A DNA stretch of 64,000 nucleotides from assembly GCA_017445585.1 (NCBI GenBank), contig JAFSTX010000033.1, positions 16,686 to 80,685 on the forward strand, given 5' to 3'. The notes under the pieces are model-generated. The model did not search any database. It saw only the letters and a program-made list of their open reading frames with translations, and had not been told where the DNA came from. This stretch comes from Lachnospiraceae bacterium (GTDB lineage Bacteria > Bacillota > Clostridia > Lachnospirales > Lachnospiraceae). This document shows, in pieces, positions 51,401-61,256 of the stretch. Within the stretch, counting starts at the first letter, position 1, and each line of letters starts with the position of its first letter. The position numbers were made by a program, and so were the translations under genes.

Positions 51401-53655
51401 CCTTTGGCAACTACGACGGCGAGCACGCAGAGAAGAATTATAATCCGCTGTATTTCGCGCACTATATCCTCTCACAGAACACGGACCGGTACAATCAGTC
51501 ATATTCCTCGGAGACGCTCGCCATGGCGAGGGCCATGCTTTCCTACGGGGCAGCGGCGCAGATGCAGTTCGGCTTTGATACCGCTCATCCGGTGGACGAC
51601 GGATACGAGGATGAGAGCGCCGTAATGAGCGCCGATGCAGTCACTGAGACCGTATATGAGACCTACGGCTCCGGCGTCACATGGAAGAGCGCGTCGCTTG
51701 CGGCGGATTCCCTGACGGTGATGCGGATCAGCTTCATACCCTCGGGCACTCTGACGAAAGTCAGCGTCGACGAAGAGGCAGTCTCAGCCGGCACGGCCTC
51801 GGGAGTTAATTACATCGACATACCCGTTGCGGCCCAGTCGCTCGCCCGCGCCTGTGAGATCACGGTTCTCACATCTGCCGGGACCGCAAAGCTTCGCATC
51901 AATGCAAACTATGTGATCTCGCAGATCCTCTCGCAGAGTACGGATGAATCGGCACGCCTTACCGCAGACCGTCTCTTCAGGTTCGGTCAGGCTGCTGAGA
52001 GATACCTCGGCATCTACGAGGAGTCGCATTCCGCGCGGGAGGCCGTAGTGGCAGTCGCTTATGCCTACCTGAACAAGGAACGCTTCACCCAGTACGATCA
52101 GTACCAGATCTCCGCGTATGCTTCGCGTCGCGAGATGAATTCGACGCCCGAGACGACAGGACCCGATCATTTCACGTTCCTTGACTGCTCGAGCTTTGTA
52201 TATAACGTCTACCGCAACGTATACGGCACGAGCGGACTGCGGGCCGCATTTACTACGAACACACAGTATTTCTCCACGTACTACCTGACTTATCAGTGCA
52301 ATGAGTCGTCCCTGGTCAAAAGCTATAACAGCGGAGCGGGCAGCACCTGGTACAAGAGCTCCGATATATCCGGATATATACAGACCTGGCAGGATATCAT
52401 CGCTGATATGAGGCCGCGGCTCCTGCCGGGAGATGCGGTAGTATACTACGGCGCGAATTCCTCCGGTTCAAACGGAGGTCATATCGTGCTCTGGACAGGC
52501 ACCGGCTTCATACATTGCACGGGCTCGGATTACAATTACAATAAAAAGACCGACGGCTGGGATGCGAACGGATCGGTGCATTTTATCCCGGCAGATGAGT
52601 TTGACTATACATATCTGATGTCGCACGGGGCTGCCCGGGTCAATATCCTCAGGCCCATCGATACCCTCGGTGAGAACATAGCGGATTACGGGATCGCCAG
52701 ATCGCAGCTGGGATCGCTCGGAGTGTATACTTCCATGACCTCCGGCAGCAGAAGCCTGACCAACGGCTCCGGCATCACTTCCGGAAGCAGCATCAGATAC
52801 TCGGTTTATCTGGAGAATCCGGCCCTGCGCGGCAATATCACTCCGGGCAGAACTGTGGACGTCAGTTTCACACTGCCTGCGCAGGTGAGTGCGATATCGG
52901 CGGGAGAGGGCGCCAGCATCTCGGGACGCCTTGTAAGCTGGAATGATGTATATGTGGCAGCAGGATCATATGTGGTCCTTACCGTGGATGCTGCGGTCAC
53001 GGGCAGTGCCGGTACGTATATTGCATCCGGCAGCGGGCAGGTCAGACTGTCTGCGGCAGGTGATTCGGCTGCTGCGCTCGCGTTTGGCTCTCAGGATATC
53101 ATGATCGAGAACGAAGCTTCTGCGGCGCAGACAGCAGTCGGCGCGCTGAGAAGCAAGTACACATCATACTCATTTGATCCGGACGTATCCGACGCAGTCA
53201 CCCTGGTGAACAGGATACTCTCGGATGCCGGATCCAGGACGGTCAGTCTCGCGGATTCCGACGAGGCGCTGCACGCTCAGTATTTTACGAGGACGAATAC
53301 CTCGAGCGGATATTATTACTCGCTCACGGGCACGTCGCAGAGCAGCTTCCCGTTGCTGGTAAGCAATTTTGCGGGCGGATACTATGTAAACAACGGAAAA
53401 AAAGAATTCTCTTCGGATGCGAGAGTCAGGTATCTTAAGACGGCGTTCCTCACTGTCGGCGACGTGATCCAGGTCAGGGACGAGGATGTGTCGTCGTATG
53501 ATTACTACATCTATATCGGCGGCAGCACATCCTCCGATATGATGAAGATCTCCGGAGCTTCAGGGACGACAAGCCTTGTTTCTGCGGACAGCATCCTGCA
53601 GCTTGTTCTGGACAAGCCGCTGACCTTTATCGTCATGAGACCTCTTTCGAGGTAA
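48472..53655 (+). CDS. Large secreted mosaic protein: beta-helix, C-type-lectin-like and NlpC/P60 domains
   Basis: A 1727-residue exported protein. A long, basic N-terminus precedes a hydrophobic segment (AAIIAAAALIICGASLTRA, residues 36-55). Residues about 60-620 form a right-handed beta-helix with two similar halves, each opening TLAQAL/TLAAAV and TITDDG. Residues about 755-870 fit a C-type-lectin-like domain (WNEAERLVTAEG, WLGAKVTSSAWYWKGG, YAGWSDGEPGSG). Residues about 1180-1400 look like an NlpC/P60 peptidase, with Cys in FLDCSSFVYNVY and His in GGHIVLWTG. Ig-like and C-terminal beta domains end it. No LPXTG or SLH anchor is visible. Probably a cell-wall-modifying or adhesive surface protein. 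Confidence 0.8.
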   Translation: MWILEKNKTPAETGHPSNRTSSARRLPLHRMIPKSLAAIIAAAALIICGASLTRADETVCRIGDTQYATLAQALDAAEDGAQIVLTGDASLTARYVLSRSVTITDDGSAHTLHIANADRTSSGSAATYGRGLQIGSGAALTISGSHPGAITIDGTGNAGAGIIVYNGSLVLSNAVLCNFTNGMTGAKTCAGGALSVGYKDNTSVTASATVDNCIFRDNSSTMGEDIYVNSVSALTLRDTRCEDDIYLTSGSVLTLDGTDKLSSVRKYGSVTVAAAFSAESSVALTLDTVTEGETVVTGDTISEVYGAFTVNRTGYKLDAAGRITTVKAARVGTVEYDTLAAAVSAAAAGSTVTVISDCEIASKLTVDKNLTITDDGHSRTIYLLNPSSSDDSSSPGRGIYKSGSSSTLTIRGSAPGMLTLSGTSEDGSRNNYGSLIYVYKSTVNLTNVILTGASTTANGGALYLAGGAKIYLNSSVISGNTANRGAAAYIYGSDARLYIHDGTIVTDNTNTYKDGRGAIYSLNGGQIRLDGDLYIRGNHKGTAERNITVRNTSELIMSGDLSGSVGVDFLTNDGAGKAFASASSASLTGADALVSDLTPTLRGRLGSNKNIVWSTGSYTITPGQPVTDAAKGTYSYGEASVTVGGDGLRWFSVSVDNGSFSVDTAALSGADRVIAVDGSYSFDEYSEAPASLAGLRLLSVHFASDLTKAQSEGLIRAVRFIPDGDGVTQKAVFGLCAETGSRIYTSGAIYGYSADPVTWNEAERLVTAEGSLLASIPDRAVAQLLTHVFGREGWLGAKVTSSAWYWKGGVMDGVMISANPDSDTAAAGAYAGWSDGEPGSGAYAWMRSNGSWASSDADAERGFYTKLDDECAAISEYTASFKNHSVLSTMKLSFDGDISAYYYFRLDQASLQDDTSYVEVTVGSGADTFTARATVADMKRELSSGGNPGVKVSFPAKMMGADVALRLYTGEGRLIRTFGNYDGEHAEKNYNPLYFAHYILSQNTDRYNQSYSSETLAMARAMLSYGAAAQMQFGFDTAHPVDDGYEDESAVMSADAVTETVYETYGSGVTWKSASLAADSLTVMRISFIPSGTLTKVSVDEEAVSAGTASGVNYIDIPVAAQSLARACEITVLTSAGTAKLRINANYVISQILSQSTDESARLTADRLFRFGQAAERYLGIYEESHSAREAVVAVAYAYLNKERFTQYDQYQISAYASRREMNSTPETTGPDHFTFLDCSSFVYNVYRNVYGTSGLRAAFTTNTQYFSTYYLTYQCNESSLVKSYNSGAGSTWYKSSDISGYIQTWQDIIADMRPRLLPGDAVVYYGANSSGSNGGHIVLWTGTGFIHCTGSDYNYNKKTDGWDANGSVHFIPADEFDYTYLMSHGAARVNILRPIDTLGENIADYGIARSQLGSLGVYTSMTSGSRSLTNGSGITSGSSIRYSVYLENPALRGNITPGRTVDVSFTLPAQVSAISAGEGASISGRLVSWNDVYVAAGSYVVLTVDAAVTGSAGTYIASGSGQVRLSAAGDSAAALAFGSQDIMIENEASAAQTAVGALRSKYTSYSFDPDVSDAVTLVNRILSDAGSRTVSLADSDEALHAQYFTRTNTSSGYYYSLTGTSQSSFPLLVSNFAGGYYVNNGKKEFSSDARVRYLKTAFLTVGDVIQVRDEDVSSYDYYIYIGGSTSSDMMKISGASGTTSLVSADSILQLVLDKPLTFIVMRPLSR

Positions 53656-53663
53656 GAATATAT

Positions 53664-53690
53664 GCTGCGCCGGAAAACCGGCGCAGCTTT
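53664..53690 (+). terminator. Terminator after the surface-protein gene
   Basis: A perfect 10-bp GC stem (53664-53673 with 53678-53687) with an AAAA loop and a T-rich tail that starts TTTGCTG. Confidence 0.8.
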
Positions 53691-53705
53691 GCTGTTTCTT
53701 TTTCC

Positions 53706-53734
53706 TTGACGCTTCACAGGGCGAAAAGTATAAT
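53706..53734 (+). promoter_or_regulatory. glnS promoter
   Basis: TTGACG (53706-53711) and TATAAT (53729-53734) with a 17-base spacer, 56 bases before the glnS start. Confidence 0.8.
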
Positions 53735-53790
53735 GTAGCCATGGCGGCATCCCTGCCGCCACGATAAAAGCATGCACAGAGGTAACTGTT

Positions 53791-55500
<1,710 letters not shown>

Positions 55501-55526
55501 TGCGATACAAACAGGAGGAAAAGATC

Positions 55527-56387
55527 ATGCGAGATTATGTACTTATGGTGGATGTAAACAGTGATATAGATCATGCTTATGCCGCCGCAGAGGGGATCTG
55601 CATCATGCCCCAGTACTATCATTTCAATGACGGGGTTATCTACGGAGACGAGCAGAAGCTCAGCCTGGAGCAGTTCTTCAGCAGGCTCCGCACCGGTGAG
55701 AGGGCATACTCCATGGGCTGCAATCCCGACCGTGTGCACGGTATCATGGAAGAGGCGGTCAAAGCCGGCAACGATATCATCGTCACGATGGCTTCCGCGG
55801 AGTGCAGCGGCAGTTATAATACGGTCTGCATAGAGGCAGACAAGATCATGGAGGATTATCCGGGCAGCAGGATACATGTTATAGATTCGCGCCTCGAGTG
55901 TGCACCCATAGCGATGCTCGTCCATTACGGACAGGGCCTCAAGAAGCAGGGCAAGACCTTTGACGAGGTCGTGGAGGCTATGGAAAAGAAGAAGTCACAT
56001 TTGGACATCTACTTCATGGTGGACCATCTGGACTATCTGGTGCGCGGCGGCAGGCTTTCCGCTATCAGCGGCGCCATCGGTACACTCCTTTCCATCAAGC
56101 CCATCCTGCATTTTGAGAACGGACAGATCGTACCGCTTATGAAGGTGCGCGGCAAAAAGGCAGCCAAGCAGGCTATGCTCGAGGAGCTGCGCAAAAAGAA
56201 GCTCGATCCCGAATGGTTCTGCGCCGGCAATACTCTGAACTACGATGAGGCCGAGGAATTCGCCAAGCTCTGTGCCGAAGAGTTCGGACTCAAGATCCTC
56301 TATGTGGCGGATATCAATCCGACTATCGGAGTACATATCGGAGACGGCGCCTTTGGCGTGGCTTTCTGTACCGCTGACGACGAGTAA
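55527..56387 (+). CDS. DegV family fatty-acid-binding protein
   Basis: A 286-residue DegV-fold protein. Relatives bind a fatty acid, and the FakB members present it to the kinase FakA. Family blocks seen are VTMASAECSGSYNT, VIDSRLECAPIAMLV, DYLVRGGRLSAISGAIGTLLSIKPIL and the C-terminal IGVHIGDGAFGVAF. ATG 55527 follows AGGAGG. It starts 26 bases after glnS and may be co-transcribed. No fakA is visible in the window. Confidence 0.9.
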   Translation: MRDYVLMVDVNSDIDHAYAAAEGICIMPQYYHFNDGVIYGDEQKLSLEQFFSRLRTGERAYSMGCNPDRVHGIMEEAVKAGNDIIVTMASAECSGSYNTVCIEADKIMEDYPGSRIHVIDSRLECAPIAMLVHYGQGLKKQGKTFDEVVEAMEKKKSHLDIYFMVDHLDYLVRGGRLSAISGAIGTLLSIKPILHFENGQIVPLMKVRGKKAAKQAMLEELRKKKLDPEWFCAGNTLNYDEAEEFAKLCAEEFGLKILYVADINPTIGVHIGDGAFGVAFCTADDE

Positions 56388-56451
56388 GCGGCACGAAGCA
56401 TATCCCGGAGTGTATCCCGGCTGAGCCAGGAAGCAGAGAGGCAGGACGCCC

Positions 56452-56925
56452 ATGAAGAGATCCAGCTGGATCATACTGATATTTGCGGCGATATTGATGG
56501 CCGCGGCGGTAATGATCCTGATAGTTAAAAACGGTTCCGGAAGGCGCCAGAACGATCCGACCACCGCGCCGATAGTTCCGACCGCGCCGGCATCGCAGGA
56601 AGAGAAACCGTCTGATCCCGGCAGCTCACATGAGCCGGAAGATGAGATGACGTCTCCGGCGGAAGAAGAGGGACAGAACGCGGAGGCCGCAGACAATCCG
56701 TCGGATACTGATATCTCGTCAGCTGCGGATCCGCTGCCCGCGTCTGCGGCGCAGGATTATTCTGCGGAGAGCGATGAGTTGCAGAATTCTCAGCCTGTCG
56801 TGATCCGGATAGACGATCAGGGCGATACGGTCTCCGGAAGCTCCGGCGGTCTGGACGATAATTCCCGGGACTCCGCAGGCTCCTCGGGAGATATCATCGC
56901 GGAGATCACACTTCCGCAGAACTGA
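56452..56925 (+). CDS. Membrane-anchored acidic low-complexity protein
   Basis: A 157-residue protein with one N-terminal membrane helix (SWIILIFAAILMAAAVMILIV, residues 5-25) and an outside part made almost entirely of Ser, Pro, Asp, Glu and Ala. Such a tail is expected to be disordered. No domain is recognised. It lies 64 bases after the DegV gene. GAGGCAGGA precedes the start. Confidence 0.6.
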   Translation: MKRSSWIILIFAAILMAAAVMILIVKNGSGRRQNDPTTAPIVPTAPASQEEKPSDPGSSHEPEDEMTSPAEEEGQNAEAADNPSDTDISSAADPLPASAAQDYSAESDELQNSQPVVIRIDDQGDTVSGSSGGLDDNSRDSAGSSGDIIAEITLPQN

Positions 56926-56940
56926 AGATAATTGTCGTAC

Positions 56941-56969
56941 CGGGCAGGAGAGATCCTGCCCGATCTTTT
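56941..56969 (+). terminator. Terminator
   Basis: CGGGCAGGA pairs with TCCTGCCCG around a GAGA loop and is followed by ATCTTTT. It ends the glnS/degV-side transcript before the LUD gene. Confidence 0.7.
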
Positions 56970-56999
56970 AGAAAAGGGATATATCAAAGGAGGTTTGGT

Positions 57000-57626
57000 A
57001 TGGATTACGTATTTGACAGATTTGAAAAGATGGCGCCGCAGCTGATAAAGGCTCTCGAGCGCCGCAACCATGCGGCTTACTACGCCGCCTCCAAAGAAGA
57101 AGCCAGAGACATTGCGCTCTCGCTGATCCCGAAAGGGAGCTCTGTGGGCTGGGGCGGTTCCATGTCGATGATGGCTTCCGGGATCATCCCTGAGCTGGAA
57201 AAGGGCGATTATACGCTGCTTGACCGCGCAAAGACCGACGATGTCGGACACCTGCAGAGGGAGATCTTCTTTGCCGATTTTTTCCTGGGCAGCACGAATG
57301 CGCTGAGCGAGGACGGCATCCTGGTGAATATCGACGGCAACGGAAACCGTATCGGAGCTATGGCCTTCGGCCCGAAGAACGTGATCCTCTTTGTCGGCCG
57401 CAACAAAGTGGTTAAGACTGCCGACGACGCGTACCGCAGGGCGAAGTACACCGCTGCCCCGATCAATGCAGGACGCTTCGACATCAAGACCCCCTGCCAG
57501 GTAACCGGTGAGTGCGCCGATTGCATCTCCCCCGACAATATCTGCTGTGAGGTCCTGACCATCAGATTCAGCCGTGTAAAAGGGCGGATCAAAATCATCC
57601 TGGTAAATGAGGATCTGGGGTTCTGA
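57000..57626 (+). CDS. LUD domain protein (LutC/YkgG-like)
   Basis: A 208-residue protein of the LUD family (PF02589). Conserved marks are GSSVGWGGSMSM, GSTNALSEDGILVNIDGNGNRIGAM, FGPKNVILFVGRNKVV and a C-terminal cysteine cluster (CQVTGECADCISPDNICC). LutC takes part in lactate oxidation, but lutA and lutB are not adjacent, and lone cysteine-tailed members like this have no settled role. AGGAGG precedes ATG 57000. The stretch 57627-57750 after it shows no gene. Confidence 0.85.
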   Translation: MDYVFDRFEKMAPQLIKALERRNHAAYYAASKEEARDIALSLIPKGSSVGWGGSMSMMASGIIPELEKGDYTLLDRAKTDDVGHLQREIFFADFFLGSTNALSEDGILVNIDGNGNRIGAMAFGPKNVILFVGRNKVVKTADDAYRRAKYTAAPINAGRFDIKTPCQVTGECADCISPDNICCEVLTIRFSRVKGRIKIILVNEDLGF

Positions 57627-57750
57627 CAGAGAGATCTGCGCTTTGCGCTGACCTGCGATTTCTGCGATTCCACGCACCTGCTTTCCCGGTACACCGGCGT
57701 GAACGGTGATCTTATGCCACGCCGGAATATATGCATAACAAAAAAGGAAT

Positions 57751-57779
57751 TTGAACAGACTGAGGGTTTTTTGTAAAAT
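57751..57779 (+). promoter_or_regulatory. Promoter of the aroA-like gene
   Basis: TTGAAC (57751-57756) and TAAAAT (57774-57779) with a 17-base spacer, 30 bases before ATG 57810. Confidence 0.65.
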
Positions 57780-57809
57780 ATTTATATAAGACCCGAAAGG
57801 AGAATTCCC

Positions 57810-59123
57810 ATGTACGCATATGCAAAAAAAGGCAATGTTAACGGCACCTGCGCGGTCCCCGGCTCCAAGAGCGCCACGATCCGAGCGACGATCCTCGGCA
57901 CGCTGGCCGACGGTACGACCGTCATCCACAATCCGCTTCCTTCCAAGGACGGCATAGCTGCATTCAGGGTGGCTCAGGCTCTCGGCGCGAAGATCGAAGC
58001 TCATGACGAGGACAATACCTGGGTGGTAGAGGGACTGAACGGCAAGCCCCACGTGCCGGATTGCGTGATCGATACCATGAACAGCGGTACCACGACGAGC
58101 TTCACTATCGGAGCAGCATCTCTGGTCACCGATGGATACGTCGTCATCACGGGCGACGAGCAGATCTGCCGCAGACCATGGGGCGATGAGGTGAGAGCCC
58201 TCGCGGGACTCGGCGCAGAGGCCTTTATGACGCGACCCGGCAATGAATGCCCTCCGGTGGTCATTCGCGGACCGATCCACGGCGGCGAATGCACGATGCT
58301 CGGCCATAACAGCCAGCACATCAGCGGACTTCTCGTACCCGCCGCACTCCTTCCCGAGGGAGAGAGCGTGGATATCTACCTGACAGATCCGAAGGAGGCC
58401 ATGTATGTGCAGCTTACCGTGCAGTGGCTTGAGCGCTTCGGGGTAAAGGTGGAGAGTTCAGCTGATTTCAAGCATTATCATGTCGAGGGCGGACAGAAGC
58501 TGACCGCCTGCGACTGCCTTGTAGCCTCCGACTGGTCGGGCGTGGCTTTCCCGCTGGTGGCGGCCGCTATCACGGATTCGGAGCTTACCATTACGGATGT
58601 GGATTTCAATGATGCCCAGGGCGACAAGATGGTCGCCGATATCCTGATCAGGATGGGCGCCGATATAGAGAAAGATATCGAAGGCCACAAGCTTATTGTG
58701 CACGGCGGCAAAAAACTTCACGGCGTCGAGGTCGATATGGACCTGATCCCCGACAGCCTGCCCATACTGACCGTCGCTGCCGCCTTTGCGGAGGGTGATT
58801 CGCATTTCACGAATCTGGCCCACGTCAGGATAAAAGAGACCGACCGCGTCGCAGTCATGCAGGAGGTCCTGTGCGCCTGCGGAGCGGACGTGGATATCAC
58901 CTCCGATTCGCTGACCGTACACGGCGGTAAAAAGCTCCACGGCGCAGCAGTTTCCAGCCACGACGATCACAGAGTCTGTATGGCCATGTGCGTCTGCGGA
59001 CTGGCTCTGGATGAGGACGCCGGCGAGATGAAGATCGACAATCCCGACTGCGCTGCCGTCTCGTTCCCCAGCTTCTATAAGCTCATGGAATCGATCGGAG
59101 CAAATATCAAAGTAGCAGAGTAA
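57810..59123 (+). CDS. aroA: EPSP synthase-like protein (AroA family)
   Basis: A 437-residue protein with the two-domain fold of 3-phosphoshikimate 1-carboxyvinyltransferase. It has PGSKSATIRA near the start, GHNSQHISGLLV, IPDSLPILTVAAAFAEG with the catalytic Asp, HVRIKETDR with Glu and Arg, and SSHDDHRVCMAM. Several PEP-site positions differ from typical enzymes: NSGTTTS for NAGTAMR, QICRRPWG for SLRxRPMG, and AAVSFPSF where a Lys is expected. It may be a divergent EPSP synthase or a paralogue with another substrate. A nine-residue VHGGKKLHG occurs twice (about 297 and 371). GAAAGGAG precedes the start. Confidence 0.8.
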   Translation: MYAYAKKGNVNGTCAVPGSKSATIRATILGTLADGTTVIHNPLPSKDGIAAFRVAQALGAKIEAHDEDNTWVVEGLNGKPHVPDCVIDTMNSGTTTSFTIGAASLVTDGYVVITGDEQICRRPWGDEVRALAGLGAEAFMTRPGNECPPVVIRGPIHGGECTMLGHNSQHISGLLVPAALLPEGESVDIYLTDPKEAMYVQLTVQWLERFGVKVESSADFKHYHVEGGQKLTACDCLVASDWSGVAFPLVAAAITDSELTITDVDFNDAQGDKMVADILIRMGADIEKDIEGHKLIVHGGKKLHGVEVDMDLIPDSLPILTVAAAFAEGDSHFTNLAHVRIKETDRVAVMQEVLCACGADVDITSDSLTVHGGKKLHGAAVSSHDDHRVCMAMCVCGLALDEDAGEMKIDNPDCAAVSFPSFYKLMESIGANIKVAE

Positions 59124-59198
59124 AAAGGAATCCCGGAGTATTCTGCCTGCGGACAGATCACTTGGAGCGCCGGCCGCTCTGCCTGGCGGGATTGTATT

Positions 59199-59236
59199 GA
59201 AAGCCCCATGTTACATGACCGTAACACGGGGCTTTC
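59199..59236. terminator. Bidirectional terminator between converging genes
   Basis: A 16-bp stem with one mismatch (59199-59214 with 59221-59236) lies between aroA and the minus-strand HTH gene. Modest T-rich ends flank it on both strands. Confidence 0.65.
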
Positions 59237-59237
59237 T

Positions 59238-59681
59238 TCATATACTCACAGTGCCCTGCAGAGGTTCGAAACCGTTGACGGAGAGCAGCTCGTTTACTTT
59301 CATTACATCATATATCCCGGTGTTTATGCACACGATTATGATTGCGTCGCGCGGATCCTTTGAGTAGAGCGTTCCTGCCTTGCATAGCTTGAGTGCGCGG
59401 TTCGTTTCATCCAGATCCATGTGCATTGCCAGACAGACGGGGATCAGTCTCTCGCGCGTCGGACGTTTTTTCCTGCCGTTAAAGAGCTGATAGGCATAGT
59501 CCTGACTGACAAGGCTGCTTTTGATCACATCAGAGAGGACGAGAGAATGAGTGCCGATGTACCTGTTCAGGTAATCGGTTATATCAGTGTATTCGCTTAT
59601 ATAATCACCGGTGATATAGCTGCTCAGCTCCGAGGGGCTGAGCTTCGCAAGATATTCGTCGGTTTCCCTGGTACTTTTCAT
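59238..59681 (-). CDS. HTH-like regulator paired with the kinase
   Basis: A 147-residue protein with a helix-turn-helix-like core (LSDVIKSSLVSQDYAYQLFNGRKKRPTRERL) and a second helical part (LDETNRALKLCKAGTLYSKDPRDAIIIVCI). I associate this pattern with Clostridia proteins found next to membrane Ser/Thr kinases, and a kinase indeed lies divergently 122 bases away. It could be a substrate or a regulator of that kinase. The start is ATG 59681; longer frames upstream are not conserved-looking. Function unproven. Confidence 0.65.
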   Translation of the reverse strand: MKSTRETDEYLAKLSPSELSSYITGDYISEYTDITDYLNRYIGTHSLVLSDVIKSSLVSQDYAYQLFNGRKKRPTRERLIPVCLAMHMDLDETNRALKLCKAGTLYSKDPRDAIIIVCINTGIYDVMKVNELLSVNGFEPLQGTVSI

Positions 59682-59803
59682 TCTGCCCACCTTTATGTCC
59701 CGCGCTGCATGCTGCGCACTGATATGGCATCCCTTGCCACGGCTGACTTTTTCGGTTATTATTCTAATCGTTTGAGTTACCCGTATCAATAGCGAGGTGT
59801 TTT

Positions 59804-60751
59804 TTGCAGGCAGAAATCATCGAAAAAAGATATCCGGAGAATATCAGGACGGAAGTGTTCCGCACTCTGATGGAGCATCCCGTCGAGGGCGTTCCGCGCA
59901 TACATTCCGTAAGGCTTAGCGGCGATGAGTGGATAGTCAGAGAGGACAGGGTCTTCGGAATCACGCTCGCAGAGTACATAGCGGGCCGCTGCCTGGAAAA
60001 AAAGGAAGCTGTCGGCATCTGCATGCAGCTGTGCGATATACTTGAAAAGGTCCACCGGATGGGCATCGTTCACGGCGATATCAAACCTGAGAATATAATG
60101 ATGGACAATTCCGGCCGGATCTGGCTGATAGATTTTGACGCTTCTCATTTTGTAAAAAAAGAGCCTGGCAGGGATACGGTGATGATGGGAACCCCGGGGT
60201 ATGCATCGCCGGAACAATACGGTTTCGGCAGAAGTGACCCGCGTTCGGATATCTATGCCATAGGCGTCTTGCTCAATGTCATGCTGACCGGACATCATCC
60301 GCTCTACGGAAGAGCAAAAGGCAGTATCTCGGCGGTGACAGACCGTTGCATACGCGTTGACCCGGACCGCAGATACCAGACCGTCGAGGACCTGAAAAAG
60401 GCGCTCCGCCGCCCGGTACGCGAAAATCCGGCTTTTCCTCCTGGCTTTCGCACACTGAATCCGGCAAAGATGCTGGCAGCATTCCTCGGCTATGCCTTTA
60501 TCATCTATTTCTGCTTCTTTTTCCGCGATTATAATGCTTCGCTTCTCCTTGTCGAGATCTGGCTGTTCCTGATGCTGACAGGGACGGTCTTTATCTGCAG
60601 TAATTATCTGGGTGTACAGGATCTGATCCTGCGCCGCTTCAAATGGCACAGAGCGCTTGTAATCACGGCGGAGCTGGTAATCTGGTACCTGCTGCTCTTA
60701 ATCGTTATCGGCATTATCTTCAGTATTCTTAAATCCTTTGGACTTCAGTAA
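59804..60751 (+). CDS. Membrane Ser/Thr protein kinase with reduced N-lobe
   Basis: A 315-residue eukaryotic-like kinase. The catalytic loop is VHGDIKPENIMM (about residues 88-99), the metal site LIDFDAS replaces DFG, and the activation loop ends GTPGYASPEQYGFG. The N-lobe is short: no glycine-rich loop is present and the frame cannot extend upstream, because a stop lies 45 bases before the start. Lys8 is the only candidate for the beta-3 lysine. Two or three membrane helices follow (residues 225-245, 248-270, 285-310). The start is TTG 59804 after GCGAGG. It probably works with the divergent HTH protein. Confidence 0.82.
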   Translation: MQAEIIEKRYPENIRTEVFRTLMEHPVEGVPRIHSVRLSGDEWIVREDRVFGITLAEYIAGRCLEKKEAVGICMQLCDILEKVHRMGIVHGDIKPENIMMDNSGRIWLIDFDASHFVKKEPGRDTVMMGTPGYASPEQYGFGRSDPRSDIYAIGVLLNVMLTGHHPLYGRAKGSISAVTDRCIRVDPDRRYQTVEDLKKALRRPVRENPAFPPGFRTLNPAKMLAAFLGYAFIIYFCFFFRDYNASLLLVEIWLFLMLTGTVFICSNYLGVQDLILRRFKWHRALVITAELVIWYLLLLIVIGIIFSILKSFGLQ

Positions 60752-60929
60752 AATACGCGGTCTGTTTCACTGCCGTCAAAGCAGTAAGACAGACCGCAAT
60801 CTTTTGTGCCGGCAGCACAACAAATCATTTTGAAAAAGAGTATTATCATGAACGCGGGTAACTACTGCTTGCATCGCGTAACCAACGGTTTATGTTAATA
60901 AGCCGGTAATTGTTTTATTATAAATCATT

Positions 60930-61241
60930 ATGAGAAAGAAATCAGGGGACATGGTCAGCTTGGGAATAAGAATAAAACAGGAGCGTCTTCGGCAGGGACT
61001 GACGCAGGAGGCGGTGGCCGAGGCGATCGGTGTATCGCGAACCGCTGTTTCCAAGTGGGAATCAGGCGAGAGTGAGCCGACTATACAGAATCTGGTAGCG
61101 CTGTCCCGTCTTTTCGATGTTGGAGTCGACTCACTCCTGGGCGTTGAAAAGCAGCAATATTCACAACATCCGGAATTCACCCCGGAAGCCATGGACTATT
61201 TGAAAAAGTTTGTTAGTGCCATAATCAAGCCTGATAAATAG
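60930..61241 (+). CDS. XRE-family HTH transcriptional regulator
   Basis: A 103-residue protein with a clear XRE helix-turn-helix (GIRIKQERLRQGLTQEAVAEAIGVSRTAVSKWESG, about residues 12-46) and a short C-terminal helix. ATG 60954, right after AGGGGAC, is an alternative start that removes eight residues. It begins a three-gene plus-strand run with a lipoprotein and a zinc-ribbon membrane protein (spacing 15 and 12 bases), which it may regulate. The 178 bases upstream show no second gene. Confidence 0.85.
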   Translation: MRKKSGDMVSLGIRIKQERLRQGLTQEAVAEAIGVSRTAVSKWESGESEPTIQNLVALSRLFDVGVDSLLGVEKQQYSQHPEFTPEAMDYLKKFVSAIIKPDK

Positions 61242-61256
61242 AGGGAGGACACTTAA

